DNA of 64,000 nt from NCBI GenBank assembly GCA_001184405.1, contig LFMX01000002.1, forward strand, positions 1-64,000. Direction: 5' to 3'. The translations under genes and the position numbers were made by a program. Each line of letters opens with the position of its first letter. Positions within the stretch are counted from its first letter, which is position 1. Positions 37,605 through 47,561 of this stretch are shown here, piece after piece. Under the pieces are notes generated by a model. That model was not told where the DNA came from. It worked only from the letters and a program-made list of their open reading frames with translations, and did no database searches. The stretch comes from Candidatus Burkholderia humilis. GTDB lineage: Bacteria > Pseudomonadota > Gammaproteobacteria > Burkholderiales > Burkholderiaceae.

Positions 37605-38542
37605 TCAAGCCGGCGCCGCCCGCCCAATCCCCTGCGTCACTTCACGCGCCACCGCCAGATACCTTGCCGCCGTATCCGCAAGCATCAATCCCTTCAGCGG
37701 CCGGGTCGAACGCGGCTGGGACAGCGCGCGCACGAGTGCATCAGCGTAAGACTGGGTATCGTCGGGATCGCACAGATGCACGCCCGAAAAGTTCTCCGCG
37801 AAGCTGAAGGGCCGGATGGTGCTCGCCACCACCGGCACGCCCGATGCTAGCGCCTCCAGAAACGCGATGCTGTGCCCTTCCGAACGCGAAGGCATCGCGA
37901 AAACGCTCGATGAAAACAGCAGTTCCGCGATATCCGACCTCGGACCCTGCAAAGTCACGCGTTCCGATAGCCCGAGCTTGGCGATGAGATCGCCCACCGC
38001 CGCGTAATACGCCGGATCCTCGGTCACGCCGCACAGCAACAGCCGCGCATCGGGCACGCGCTCGACGACCTGCGTGAACGCATGCACCATCGAAAGCTGG
38101 TTCTTCACCGACGTATATCGCCCGATCTGCACGATCTGCGCGCCCTCCGCGCCGCTCGCCCGCGCGCGGATGCCGAAGCGCGACATGTCGACGCCATTTG
38201 GGATCAGCGTCATCGACGGATGGCGGCCGACTGCGCCGACATAATCATCGATATTGGACGGCGATACCGCGATCACCGCACGCGCCCGACGCGCCGGAAG
38301 ATCTGGCTCTCGAAATCGTTGGTGGCCGAATGCATCACATACACGACGGGCAGCGGCAGCGGCAACGCGCGCGCGTAAAACGCGGGAATGGTCGCGTGCG
38401 CGAACAGCACATCCGCGCGATACGCCTTGAGCACACGATACAGATTCGTCAGCTTGCCGAAACGCCCGTACATACGATCGGGAAAGAGACACTCGACGCC
38501 ATTGGCCACGAGTTCCGCCTGAAGCGCGGTGAAGTCGTCATG
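37605..38542 (-). pseudogene. family 4 glycosyltransferase, 5' truncated and frameshifted
   Basis: The first readable piece (from about 38540) is DDFTALQAELVANGVECLFP, then MYGRFGKLTNLYRVLKAYRA and VYVMHSATNDFESQIFR. One indel near 38290 moves it to ARAVIAVSPSNIDDYVGAVG. The donor domain is intact after that: IVQIGRYTSVKNQLSMVHAF, LLCGVTEDPAYYAAVGDLIA and SRSEGHSIAFLEALASGVPV (E-x7-E), to a stop at 37605. The N-terminal GGxE region is missing. The remnant abuts the end of a flippase remnant (ATGA-type overlap around 38540), which was probably the original neighbour in an exopolysaccharide operon. Confidence 0.85.
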
Positions 38543-39100
38543 TGCCGGCACGAGCGATGCACAGCATCATCCAGCCCGCCGTTGCGGCGAGCCCCGCCGT
38601 CATCGCCCAGGCGATGCCCGTCACGTCCCAGTAATGCGTCGCGATCGGCACGGTCACGCACAGCACGATCGCCTGAAGAATCGATGCATGCGTGGCTACT
38701 TTCGGCTTGCCGACCGCGCAGCCACGACACCAGCACGGCGATGATCGCGCCGATCGCCATATTGATGACGAAGATCTTGAAGAGCGGCACCGCCGACAGC
38801 CACGCCGATCCGAGCACGAGATTGAAGAGCGGTTCGGCCGCAAAGCGCAGCACGATCACGAACACGGCGAGCCCGACGGTCGCCAGCAGCATGTACTTGC
38901 GAAAGAGCCTGCGCGCGGCCTGCGGATCGCGCCGCTGATGTTCCGAGAACGTCGGAAAAAGATACTGCGACATGGCGATGGCCGCGTCGGCAAGCAGCAT
39001 CTGCGCGAGCTTCGACGACATCTGATATGCGCCGAGTTGCAGCGGCCCGAAATGGGTTCCGATGCGGATTGACGGTTCGAGTTTAGTGGGCTTGCCCACG
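38538..39100 (-). pseudogene. Wzx-type flippase, C-terminal remnant
   Basis: The readable part starts near 39080 (RIGTHFGPLQLGAYQMSSKL), followed by AQMLLADAAIAMSQYLFPTF and the helix LLATVGLAVFVIVLRFAAEP. At 38722 two bases are missing in SWLRAVGKPKVATHAS, and the last two helices (ILQAIVLCVTVPIATHYWDV, GIAWAMTAGLAATAGWMMLC) are in another frame, ending at 38538. The first half of the 12-helix protein is gone. With the neighbouring glycosyltransferases it is part of a decayed exopolysaccharide cluster, separate from the intact flippase at 30281. Confidence 0.85.
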
Positions 39101-39259
39101 TCAGCGCGCGGATAAACGCTCAAATATGGCCGTTGATTACGCAGGACAGGTGTTACTGTGCGTTCATCGTGCATTGGACGTGCATTTGTCGGCACAATTG
39201 CGCGGGCCTTTTTTGCGGGCATCGCGGGCATACGAAAAAAAATCTCTGCGGTGAAATCC

Positions 39260-40432
39260 ATGTCGAACGATACCGCTCTCATCATCGAACCCGACTTCAG
39301 CGGCCATCGCTGGCGCTATGCCGAATGGGCCGCGAACGCCTATATGGAGGCGGGATATCGCTGCGTGATCGTGACCGAGCCGCGCAATGCATCGCACTCG
39401 CTCGTGAAAAAAATTCAGTCGCAAAGCGGCGGCCATCTCGATATCGAACTGATCGCGCCGCCGGAGCACAAGGGCCGTTCGGTTGCGTATGCGCGGTTTC
39501 ATCGCAGCTTCAAGCATTTCTTCGATACGGCGAGCCGGAATCATCGCGTAGCGCTCGTGGTCGTGCCTTACGTCGATTACTTTTTGCTCGCGCTGCCCTT
39601 TTTGCGATCGCCGTTCGGGAAGACGCCGTGAGTCGGCATCACGATGCGTTCGAACTTTCATCATCAGCATGTGGGCGTGCGTGCGCCGCGCCGGCCGCTG
39701 GTCAATGCGATCAAGGCGCGGTTTTTCGCGCGCGCCGTTCGCGTGGGCGGCATGAAGACGCTTCTGAGCATCGATCCGACTTTGCCCGACTGGTGGAAGA
39801 AGAACGCGGGGGCATCGGCAGGCGCGAACATCGAATATCTCGCCGATCCGTTCCCCGACGCGCGTGCTGCGGAGCCTTCCGCCACTCGGCAGCGGCTCGG
39901 TCTTTCCGACGATACGCACGTGCTCGTGTATGGCGCGATCAATGATCGCAAGGGTGTGTTCGAATTGATCGATGTGTTGGCGCAGCACACGGGCAATTCG
40001 CATGGTCCTACGTTGGTGATTGCTGGCGCACAGGACGAGGATGTGCGTGCTCAGCTTGCTGCGGCTGTTTCCAAGTTGCAGCCGGCGCCTGTGGTGATGG
40101 ATCGGTTCATCTCTAGCGAGACGGAACTTGATCTTTTCTCCGCCTGTGATGTGGTCTGGCTTGGGTATAAGGGCCACTATGGGATGAGTGGCGTACTTGT
40201 TCTGGCGTTTCGCTTTGGCAAGCCGGTTGTGGCTACGGCGGATGGGCTGATTGGGTGGTTTTGCCGGACCGGCGAGTTGGGGCCTGTGGTTGAGGATCAT
40301 TCTGTTTCGGCTATCAATCGGGCACTGGACGATGTTTTGGCACGGCGTGCCGGGCCTGTTACTGCGGGGCACTTGCTTGAGCGTAATACGCTGGGGCAGT
40401 TTAAGGAGACTTTGAGGCAGGCTATTGTTTGA
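39260..40432 (+). pseudogene. glycosyltransferase with Trp-to-stop change
   Basis: The start MSNDTALIIEPDFSGHRWRY at 39260 leads to a GT-B-like N-terminal domain. At 39629-39631 a TGA stands where the sequence reads GKTP-stop-VGITMRSNFHHQHVG. The frame is otherwise unbroken to 40432, so the change is probably TGG to TGA. The second half shows the donor domain: LVYGAINDRKGVFELIDVLA, TLVIAGAQDEDVRAQLAAAV and CDVVWLGYKGHYGMSGVLVL. From about 40000 the base composition drops and codons become T-rich, unlike the first half. The start is supported by its position before SGHRW; the Shine-Dalgarno is weak. Part of the decayed exopolysaccharide set. Confidence 0.85.
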
Positions 40433-40463
40433 GGTTTTGGTTTTGTTTGAGGTTTTGGTTTTT
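40428..40463 (+). repeat. short tandem repeat, T/G-rich
   Basis: The unit TTTGAGGTTTTGGTTTTG occurs twice in tandem straight after the glycosyltransferase stop (the first TGA of the unit is that stop), then runs into a T tract. It is probably slippage-prone sequence at the edge of the larger inverted repeat. Confidence 0.7.
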
Positions 40464-40571
40464 TTTCAAGCTGCGCTTGGGCTTTAGGTTTTCCTCTTCT
40501 TCTTTTCTTCTTCGTGCAAAGCGCTTCTGGTTTCTTGTCTTTTTCTTCAGTAGCCGCCTCCCCGGCGGGGG

Positions 40572-40605
40572 GATCACTTTCTTTGCTGCTGCAAAGAAAG
40601 TGATC
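40572..40605. repeat. perfect 15-bp hairpin in the left arm
   Basis: GATCACTTTCTTTGC (40572-40586) and GCAAAGAAAGTGATC (40591-40605) are exact complements around TGCT. The copy in the right arm differs at one pair in a compensatory way. Confidence 0.9.
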
Positions 40606-41340
40606 AAAGAAAGCAGCTTTTCAGCCACGCACAATGCACGCCCCGCATGATGGGTTTTCTCCATTCCGTGGGTCCAGTAGAGAGTGCCCTCATAGTCCAT
40701 TCGGGTCCTGGCACCCATGCGATCCGTGCTTTTTCGCCTATTGAGGTAACGGTCCCCTTCGGCTTACTCCGGCCTGCTTCGCGGCCGGTGTCGGTCATCA
40801 AAGGAAACCGGCGCAGTAAATCACCGAAACGCTCTTGCACACGGCATCGTTTTGTCGTTATTCGGCAGTACGTTCGCTTGCGCTTTGCGAACTCGAACGC
40901 CATCGGCACACCAGTCTTGGTGGCGGTGACTTTGGCGTCTGCTCAAAGCTCAAAGGTAGCGGCACGTCGAGACCGCTCGAGCGCTTGCTGCATGATTGGA
41001 CCGGCGCGATAGCAATGCGCGAAACGGACCGTAGTTGTGCGCGTGTGTGTGCGCATTAATCGGAGCGCTAACCGAGGTAGGGCCGAATAGCGATAAAACG
41101 TTGCCGCGTACAAGCCCGCTTCCGTGATTCACTGCCGGTTTCCTGTGCGGACTGACACCGGCCGCGAAGCGGGCCGGAGTAAACCGAAGGGGACCGTTAC
41201 CTTTGTAGGCGAAAAAGCACTGATCGCATCGGTGCCAGGACCGATGGGGCCGACGAGGGCACTCTCTACTGGACCCACGGAATGGAGAAAACCCATCACG
41301 CAAGGTATGCTTCGAGCGTGGTTGAAAAGCTGCTTTCTTT

Positions 41341-41374
41341 GATTACTTTCTTTGCAGCAGCAAAGAAAGTAATC
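41341..41374. repeat. perfect 15-bp hairpin in the right arm
   Basis: GATTACTTTCTTTGC (41341-41355) and GCAAAGAAAGTAATC (41360-41374) are exact complements around AGCA. Compared with the left copy, the C-G pair is T-A. Confidence 0.9.
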
Positions 41375-41499
41375 CCCCCGCCGGGGAGGCGGCTACTGAA
41401 TAAAAAGGCCAGAAACCAGAAGCGCTTTGCACGAAGAAGAGGAAGACCCGGCTATCGAATAAAAACGCAAGACAACAGCAGCCGCAAGCAAAAACCCCC

Positions 41500-42645
41500 T
41501 TACGTAGTAGTGGTAGAAGCCGACCCGACCACTTCAACCGAAGCCTTCCGCTTAGCAGGAAACAACGCATCGCGAATACAAAGGAAAGGAAACTCGACCG
41601 CCCGAGTCGTCACATACCCCACAACAATAGCGATCGCAAACTGCGCCTCCATAATAAAAAACCAGGCCGGAAGTGCAGGCACATGCAAAGCGGCCGCTTT
41701 GCGAATCAGCAAATCCCCGGGCGCGAGCGCCAAAGAATGCCAAAGATAGATGTCGTAAGAATAGACTCCGATCCACCCGATCACACGATAGACCAACGTC
41801 CGCTTAACAGAACCCGAATACTCAAGCGTGAGCACGATCAACGCACAATACCCGATGGCCTGAATCGTACAACCAATGCTTTGATCCAGCGCCACATTGC
41901 GCGTCCCAAGCACGAGCCAAAGCACAAGCCCGACGACCATCGCGACCAGCAACCTCTTTCGCTCGGCAATCGCACGATAAACCGCCGGCTTCATCCAATA
42001 GAGCGCCGCAAGCATCACACCAAAGAGCAAACTGTCGATCCGATACTGCGTATAAAAAAACGTCTGATCGATCTCGCCATGCGACACCGCAAGACTCCGC
42101 GCAATCAAGACTGCCACGCAAATCGACCCGAGCACGCCAAGAATCATATTCACCCGCGTCTGAAAGCGCGCAAACACGATCAGCAGCAGCGGCAAGAACA
42201 GATAAAAATGCTCTTCCACAGCAAGACTCCAGGTCTGTGCAATCGAAGACCCGAAATAGTTCTGCATATGCGTGAGGTTCTGCACGAGGAACGTATCCAT
42301 CGGATGACGTCCCACGATCACGTGAAACAGAATGAGCACGTAATACGCAGGCCAGATCTTGAAGATGCGTCGCACGATAAAACGCCCCGCATCGATCCGC
42401 CCTTCCTGCGAGTACTGCTTCAGCAACAGCCCGCCGACGAGAAACCCCGACAGCGTGAAGAACAGATTCACGCCCTCATGTCCAAAGTTCTTGAGCGGAT
42501 ACTCGATCGCGGCAATCACCACGCTTCCCGCCGGGAATGAATGAAAGTGATATCCCATCACTGCGATGATCGCGAGTCCCCGGATGAAATCGAGCTCGAT
42601 CGATCGATTCGATCCTTGCATGCGTGTCGCGCCGAACAGGCCCAT
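41500..42645 (-). CDS. acyltransferase 3 family membrane protein
   Basis: 381 residues with about ten hydrophobic helices. The start MGLFGATRMQGSNRSIELDF leads to the family motif IELDFIRGLAIIAVMGYHFH, whose His is catalytic. Further signs are NLFFTLSGFLVGGLLLKQYS, RRIFKIWPAYYVLIL and QTWSLAVEEHFYLFLPLLLI. These enzymes O-acetylate or succinylate surface glycans. The start at 42645 has AAGGGGAAAG upstream and is preferred to ATGs further up. One of the few intact genes in the exopolysaccharide region; convergent with the inverted-repeat element. Confidence 0.92.
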   Translation of the reverse strand: MGLFGATRMQGSNRSIELDFIRGLAIIAVMGYHFHSFPAGSVVIAAIEYPLKNFGHEGVNLFFTLSGFLVGGLLLKQYSQEGRIDAGRFIVRRIFKIWPAYYVLILFHVIVGRHPMDTFLVQNLTHMQNYFGSSIAQTWSLAVEEHFYLFLPLLLIVFARFQTRVNMILGVLGSICVAVLIARSLAVSHGEIDQTFFYTQYRIDSLLFGVMLAALYWMKPAVYRAIAERKRLLVAMVVGLVLWLVLGTRNVALDQSIGCTIQAIGYCALIVLTLEYSGSVKRTLVYRVIGWIGVYSYDIYLWHSLALAPGDLLIRKAAALHVPALPAWFFIMEAQFAIAIVVGYVTTRAVEFPFLCIRDALFPAKRKASVEVVGSASTTTT

Positions 42646-43136
42646 GCCCTTTCCCCTTCTGCGAAGGTCTATTGTGTTTATCGATGCTCCGCAGCCGTTT
42701 CGGGTTTCCCTCTTATCGACGCAGGCACGCGCATCGCTCGTATATGAATGCTCTCGCGCGCCGGCTTGCATACGCAGCCAGCAGCCCAATATTCAGCCCT
42801 GAATTCAGGTGCGATCCGACAAGATCACGCCGTTTGCAGACATCGCCCGCATGCGCGTGCGGGTTGCGCAACACTTGCCGTAAGCGTTTCGGACGAGCGT
42901 GGTGCGCCGCACATGGCCATCCGTCGTTTCGCGCCGAAAGCTAGTTTCTGGACGCCGCCGCAAGTTTTCACGCCAAAAGCCGCTGATATATTCGACCCAC
43001 AAATACGGGGTTGCCGGGGACGGTCGTTTGATGCCTGCGTCAAAAACTCGACGCGCGGTATCGCGCTCCCAAGGCATGCAGCGGCCTCGCCGCCGCGATG
43101 AAAAATCGATGAGCTTTGCGATCTAAAGAGAACGCC
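42646..43136. other. 491-bp intergenic, no gene recognised
   Basis: It lies between the divergent acyltransferase and polymerase genes. ORFs on both strands overlap one another and show no family features. The region must hold both promoters; I see no convincing operator. Confidence 0.55.
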
Positions 43137-44503
43137 ATGCGCAACAAGTTCGCCGTCGTCTGGATCTGGCTATTTATTTTCCCGCGCGCATTCGACTTCA
43201 AGGGCGCGGAAACCGCCAGCAAGGCCATTCAAATTCTGCTCGTGGTACCGGCCATCGGCGCTGCGTGCGCATTGATGCTGATCGGCCCGCGCTTTGCCGG
43301 CCGCTCGCGGCTGCGCACGGTCATCACGTCGCTCTTTATGCTGACGATACTCGGCAGCATCGTCACACAGGCGCTGCAGGGCAACGACTCGGGCAACTAC
43401 ATGCGCGTGATCCTGCCGTTCCTGCTGATGCTGCTCGGCTATTTCGTCGCCTGCCGTCCGTGGGATTCGCATCGTCTGGAGCAGATCGAACGCGCCATGT
43501 ACTGGTCGATGATCGCCTCGCTCGTCTTCAGCTTTGGCTTCGGCTTCGGTATGGCGACCTCCGGCGGCGGTCTCGACGATGTGCAATTCCGCATCGTCTC
43601 GGTGACGTTCCTCTCGTTGCAGGCGCTCTTGCTGCATGAGTTCGTCATCGCCGAACGCATTACGAAGTTCACGGCCGCGCTCTTTCTCGTCACCGTCGTC
43701 ATCGAATTGCTGTCGGTCACGCGCAGTCTGCTGGTCGGCACGGCGCTGCTTTTCGCCTACGCGACGTGGCTCGCCGCGCCGTCGATCCGCCATCTCTTCG
43801 CCGCGAGCCTGCGCGCGATCATGGTGCTGGCGCTGCTCGGCGCGATGGTCGCGGCATCGGCTGCGTTCTTCCCGACTGTCGCCGAACACTGGGGACAGCG
43901 CAAGTCGTTCGCGAAGAACACGGAGTCCGGCCGCGACCCGACCACCATCACGCGTCTCGCGGAAATGAAGGACCAGTATGATCAGACGATGTCTTCGGCC
44001 TTGTCGATCGCAGTCGGCCAGGGCTACGGACACGACTATCGCTATTCGCCTTCGTATCTGCCCGATCTCGCCGGCCAGTTCAGCAAGAAAGACTTCTACG
44101 CAATCAAGGAATGGGCCGCGGGTCACAACTTCTGGGTCTATCAATTCTTCGCGGGCGGTCTGATGTTCGGCCTCGCGTTGCCGATCGCACTGCTGTGGGC
44201 GCTGTGGCGCGGCTCAATGGCGTATCGCGCGTGGAAGCATCGTTCGCCGGATGTGATGTATCTGCCCGTGCCGGCCGCGCGTTACTCGTGGTGGCACCGC
44301 TGCCCGCGACGTCGGTCGGCGGCAATCCGCTGGGCAATCGCTTCTCGGGCGTGGTGTTCGGCATCGCGCTGGGGCTGCTCGTCGCGGCTTTTGCACGCAT
44401 TGCTCATACGCTGCGCACACGCGCCGCCGAAGCGGGCACGCAGCAACGCCGCTTCAAACGGCCGTACTATGTGCGTGCCACCCGACTTCCGTCCGCACGA
44501 TGA
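43137..44503 (+). pseudogene. O-antigen ligase/polymerase-like membrane protein, frameshifted near the 3' end
   Basis: The start MRNKFAVVWIWLFIFPRAFD at 43137 leads to about ten hydrophobic segments (TVITSLFMLTILGSIVTQAL, VILPFLLMLLGYFVACRPWD, FTAALFLVTVVIELLSVTRS) and a large periplasmic loop (QYDQTMSSALSIAVGQGYGH to AAGHNFWVYQFFAGGLMFGL), the layout of Wzy or WaaL-type proteins. Near 44275 the frame is lost (MYLPVPAARYSWWHR). In another frame it continues RALLVVAPLPATSVGGNPLG and a final helix FSGVVFGIALGLLVAAFARI, ending at 44503. The last helix is therefore not made. An exopolysaccharide polymerase role is inferred from context. Confidence 0.8.
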
Positions 44504-44638
44504 ACCGCCGATGCCCGCGCACGCCGCGCATGCGCCCGGCCTGTCGCACGACGGCCGTGCCGATACGCCGCCCGGCGCGAGTTCGCTGGCGCCGTCCGCC
44601 TGATTTTCGCTTCGACTCACGTTTTCCAATCGGTCGGC

Positions 44639-45828
44639 ATGAAGATTCTGCATCTGCTTTCCACTGTCGATCTGCGCGCGGGCGGCCCCACCGAAGGCGT
44701 TCTGCAAAACGGCATCAACATGCGTGCGATGGGACATGACATCGAAGTCGTGTCGCTCGATGCACCCGATGCGCCCTACGTCGCCGCCTTTCCGTTGCGA
44801 CTCGTCGCACTCGGTCCGTCGCGCGGGTTTTACGGGCTGTGCCCGAAGCTCGTGCCGTGGCTGAAGGAGAACGCCTCGCACTTCGATGTGGTGATCGTCA
44901 ACGGGCTTTGGCAGTATCAGAGTTCGGTGCGTGGAAGGCTTTGCGCGACAGCAACGTGCCGTATTACGTGTTCCCGCACGGCATGCTCGATCCGTGGTTC
45001 AAGCGCACGTATCCGCTCAAGCATCTGAAGAAAATGCTGTATTGGCCGTGGGCGGAATATCGCGTGTTGCGTGATGCGCGGCGCGTGCTGTTCACGACGC
45101 AGGAAGAACGGCTGCTCGCGCGCGAATCGTTCAGGCTGTATCGCGCGAATGAAGAAGTGGTCGCGTTCGGCACGCGTCAGCCGCCCGACGGTTCGAGCAC
45201 GTTACGCGATGCGTTTCTCGCGAAGTTTCCTCATTTGAAAGGCAAACGCGCGATTCTCTTTCTCGGCCGCATCCATGAAAAGAAAGGCTGCGATCTCTTG
45301 CTGAAGGCGTTCGCGGCCGTGCGCGATATCGATACGAACGCGCATCTCGTGATAGCCGGTCCCGACGATGGCGAATACTCCGCGAATATGCGGACGCTCG
45401 CGAAAGAATTGGGCATCGACGATCGCGTGACGTGGACGGGCATGCTCACCGGCGATCTCAAGTGGGGCGCGTTTCGCACGAGCGATGTGTTCGCGCTGCC
45501 GTCGCATCAGGAGAACTTCGGGATCGCGGTGGCGGAGGCGCTCGGTTCACGCCTGCCGGTGCTGATTTCCGACAAGGTGAATATCTGGCGCGAAGTGAAG
45601 CAAGATGGCGCGGGCATCGTGACGACGGATACAGTCAAAGGCACGATCGACGCGCTCACGACGTGGTTACGCATGGACGTGAACGCCACGCGCGCAATGC
45701 GCGAACAGGCGCTCGCGACCTTCATGAAACGCTTTCACGTCGATGCGATGTCGAAGGACTTGCTGCGCGTGTTGCGCGAAACAGGCGGCTCGCGCGATGG
45801 CATCGTTGCGCGCGGCGCAGTCGCCTGA
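44639..45828 (+). pseudogene. family 4 glycosyltransferase, one-base frameshift
   Basis: The start MKILHLLSTVDLRAGGPTEG has the GGP(T)E motif of GT4. One T is missing near 44926: VIVNGLWQYQSSVRG instead of WQYQSFGAWKALRD. The rest is in the next frame: VPYYVFPHGMLDPWFKRTYP, AILFLGRIHEKKGCDLLLKA, and HQENFGIAVAEALGSRLPVL (E-x7-E), to a stop at 45828. The Met-first half and the donor domain are otherwise perfect, so the lesion is recent or a sequencing error. An exopolysaccharide transferase by context. Confidence 0.85.
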
Positions 45829-46305
45829 TTAAGAACCGCGCGGCGTCAGATGCGTTTGCAGATAACGCTGAAAGCCGTTTTGCGTGTTGAGGATTTTCTC
45901 CGCGCAATCATCGTAGTTGGAGCCGCGCGCGCGTTCCGGGCCGTACATGCCGCGGCACTGCGCATAAAGCGCGATGACCGCGCCGCTGCCGTTCGCATTC
46001 GCGACGCGCGTCGCGGAGAACACGGGCTTGCCGGAATCGTAGGGAACGTCGGTCTGGATGACGGCGTCGTCGGCGCGCGTCAGGCGTTCCTTCGAGTTTT
46101 GCTCGACGTAAGTCTTCGTCAGCTTCCAGATGGCATCGCATTGCGCGGCATCGGTGCACGCGATCGTGGCGCTGTGCTGCGCCGCTTCGAGCGACTGCTC
46201 GGAATGCGTAAAGCCGATTTCGCGCTGCTTTTCCTTCTCGGCAGATGAACAGGCAACGAGCGCAAACGATGCGATGGCAAGAGCGATGAGCGTTTTCACG
46301 AGCAA
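45829..46305 (-). CDS. putative lipoprotein, unknown function
   Basis: 158 residues. The start MLVKTLIALAIASFALVACS is a lipoprotein signal with lipobox LVAC near residues 16-19. The mature part has a KEKQREIGFTHSEQSLEAAQ helix, two Cys pairs (ACTDAAQCDAIW, QCRGMYGPERARG...DDCAEK) and a C-terminal ILNTQNGFQRYLQTHL. I do not recognise the family. The stop TTA (plus strand) directly abuts the stop of the convergent glycosyltransferase. Intact. Confidence 0.82.
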   Translation of the reverse strand: MLVKTLIALAIASFALVACSSAEKEKQREIGFTHSEQSLEAAQHSATIACTDAAQCDAIWKLTKTYVEQNSKERLTRADDAVIQTDVPYDSGKPVFSATRVANANGSGAVIALYAQCRGMYGPERARGSNYDDCAEKILNTQNGFQRYLQTHLTPRGS

Positions 46306-46368
46306 AATACCTTGAAGCAGGTTGGAACGGGGATTATAGCGAGGTCGGCTTTCGGCTCGTGCAATCGG

Positions 46369-47378
46369 TCAGTGAAGCTCGCTCAGCGCTTCGGCGACGC
46401 GTTCGATGGTCCCTGACCAGTCTTTCTCGGATGGCGCTTGCCGAAACAGCCTCATCACACCGGGATACCATGCCGACTCACTTCCATCGCGCTCCCAGCG
46501 CCAGTCGAGCCCGACATTCGGCAGCAGCACCCACGTCGGCTTGCCGAGCGCACCCGCGAGATGCGCGATGACAGCCGCCAGATCGCCGAAATGCACGATC
46601 GGATCGTCGACGTGAAGCATGGGCAGCGCGCTCGTTTCCTGATTGTCGCGCTGAAGGCTGACGAAGGTCGCGCCTTCGATGCGCCCTAGCGGTTCGAGCA
46701 CCGCGAAGCTCGGCACGCGGGCATAAAGCGAGTTGAGAAGTTGAGATCGTGCGCGTGCCGTCGTTCGCACAGTTGAAAACCTTCGGCCCAGCGACCTTGC
46801 GACAGCAGCAGATAACCGAGGTGCAAAGCGTAGTTCGAATTGAGGGCATTCAACGAAGTCGCGGACCGGAAGGCGGCCTCTGCTTCATCCAGCTTGCTCT
46901 CGTCCTGAAGAATCAGGCCTAGCAGATCGAAGGCTTCGGCGCTCTGTGACGCATGCGATACGCCCCGCCGCGCGAACCATTCGGCCTCTTCGAGCCGCCT
47001 CGTCCGCCTCAACAGGCCAACCAGTTCGAGCGTCGCCGCATAGTGAGCCGGATCGTGCGACAACGCCGTCTTGAAGCGCTGCTCAGCTTGATCGAGGCGA
47101 GACGATGCCTGATACAGAATGCCGAGATTCGTGTGCGCGACGACCGAACGCGGATCGCCCTCCAGCGCGCGAAGCCATGCTTCTTCGGCACCCGCGAAAT
47201 CGTTCAACTGCATGTGGATCGCGCCCTTGAGCAGGAGACAATCGAAATCGAGCGGATGCTGTTCGACCAACTGTTCGACGATAAACTTCGCCTTCGAAAA
47301 GTCACCGGCGAGAAACGCCTGCCTGCCGCTTTGCAAATCGTTTTGCACCCGAACGCCCGGCGCGGTGTTTTCTGCCAT
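46369..47378 (-). pseudogene. TPR protein with GT9-like C-terminus, internal deletion and frameshift
   Basis: The start at 47378 gives MAENTAPGVRVQNDLQSGRQ, then about six tetratricopeptide repeats (for example [80 protein letters not shown]). After [15 protein letters not shown] the middle of the protein is missing. In another frame the end reads [20 protein letters not shown], then [20 protein letters not shown] and [11 protein letters not shown]. The family normally has a [13 protein letters not shown] stretch here; the second AHL seems to have recombined with an earlier one. Such proteins act in surface-glycan clusters. Non-functional. Confidence 0.85.
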
Positions 47379-47494
47379 TGGATTCACGATCGACGATCCA
47401 TTTATCTCGCCCAAGAGAAAAATTATCCTAATTTTCGAGACGAAGAGCGTCAATAGTCACCAGACCTTAAGTCATCCCCCGCATTTCCTGCGCA

Positions 47495-47524
47495 TAAAAA
47501 ACCCCGCCGACCAGAGCCAGCGGG
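47495..47524 (-). terminator. probable terminator of the GMC oxidoreductase gene
   Basis: CCCGC (47503-47507) pairs with GCGGG (47520-47524). On the minus strand the stem is followed by G and six T (plus-strand A run 47496-47501). Short stem, so moderate confidence. Confidence 0.55.
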
Positions 47525-47561
47525 CTGCATCCAGACATCGACCCGAAGCGATGAAACCGCT

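Larger units (their letters stand above)
40490..41455. repeat. long imperfect inverted repeat (two arms of about 390 bp)
   Basis: The left arm (about 40490-40885) and right arm (about 41060-41455) are reverse complements with scattered differences, around a roughly 175-bp unique centre. Matching landmarks are GTGCAAAGCGCTTCTGGTTT near 40515 and its complement near 41425, the hairpin cores at 40572 and 41341, CCATTCCGTGGGTCCAGTAG near 40663 and its complement near 41266, and CTTCGCGGCCGGTGTC near 40780 and its complement near 41147. It lies between the 3' ends of two convergent genes. ORFs reading LITFFAAAKKVI or similar inside the arms are by-products of the hairpin, not genes. It is probably a pair of oppositely oriented copies of a Burkholderia intergenic repeat. 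Confidence 0.85.

Noticed and set aside
3474-40432. UGA recoded as tryptophan (TGA for Trp in fdnH at 4266 and in the glycosyltransferase at 39629)
   Set aside because: Many intact genes end in TGA, other stops (TAG, TAA) also interrupt genes, TGA also replaces Gly (selA) and Ser (ureG), and frameshifts are just as common. Decay explains all of it.
40422-41749. ORFs reading LITFFAAAKKVI and similar on both strands
   Set aside because: They arise from the 15-bp hairpins of the inverted repeat and the adjoining GC-rich palindrome; such database proteins are by-products of Burkholderia repeats.
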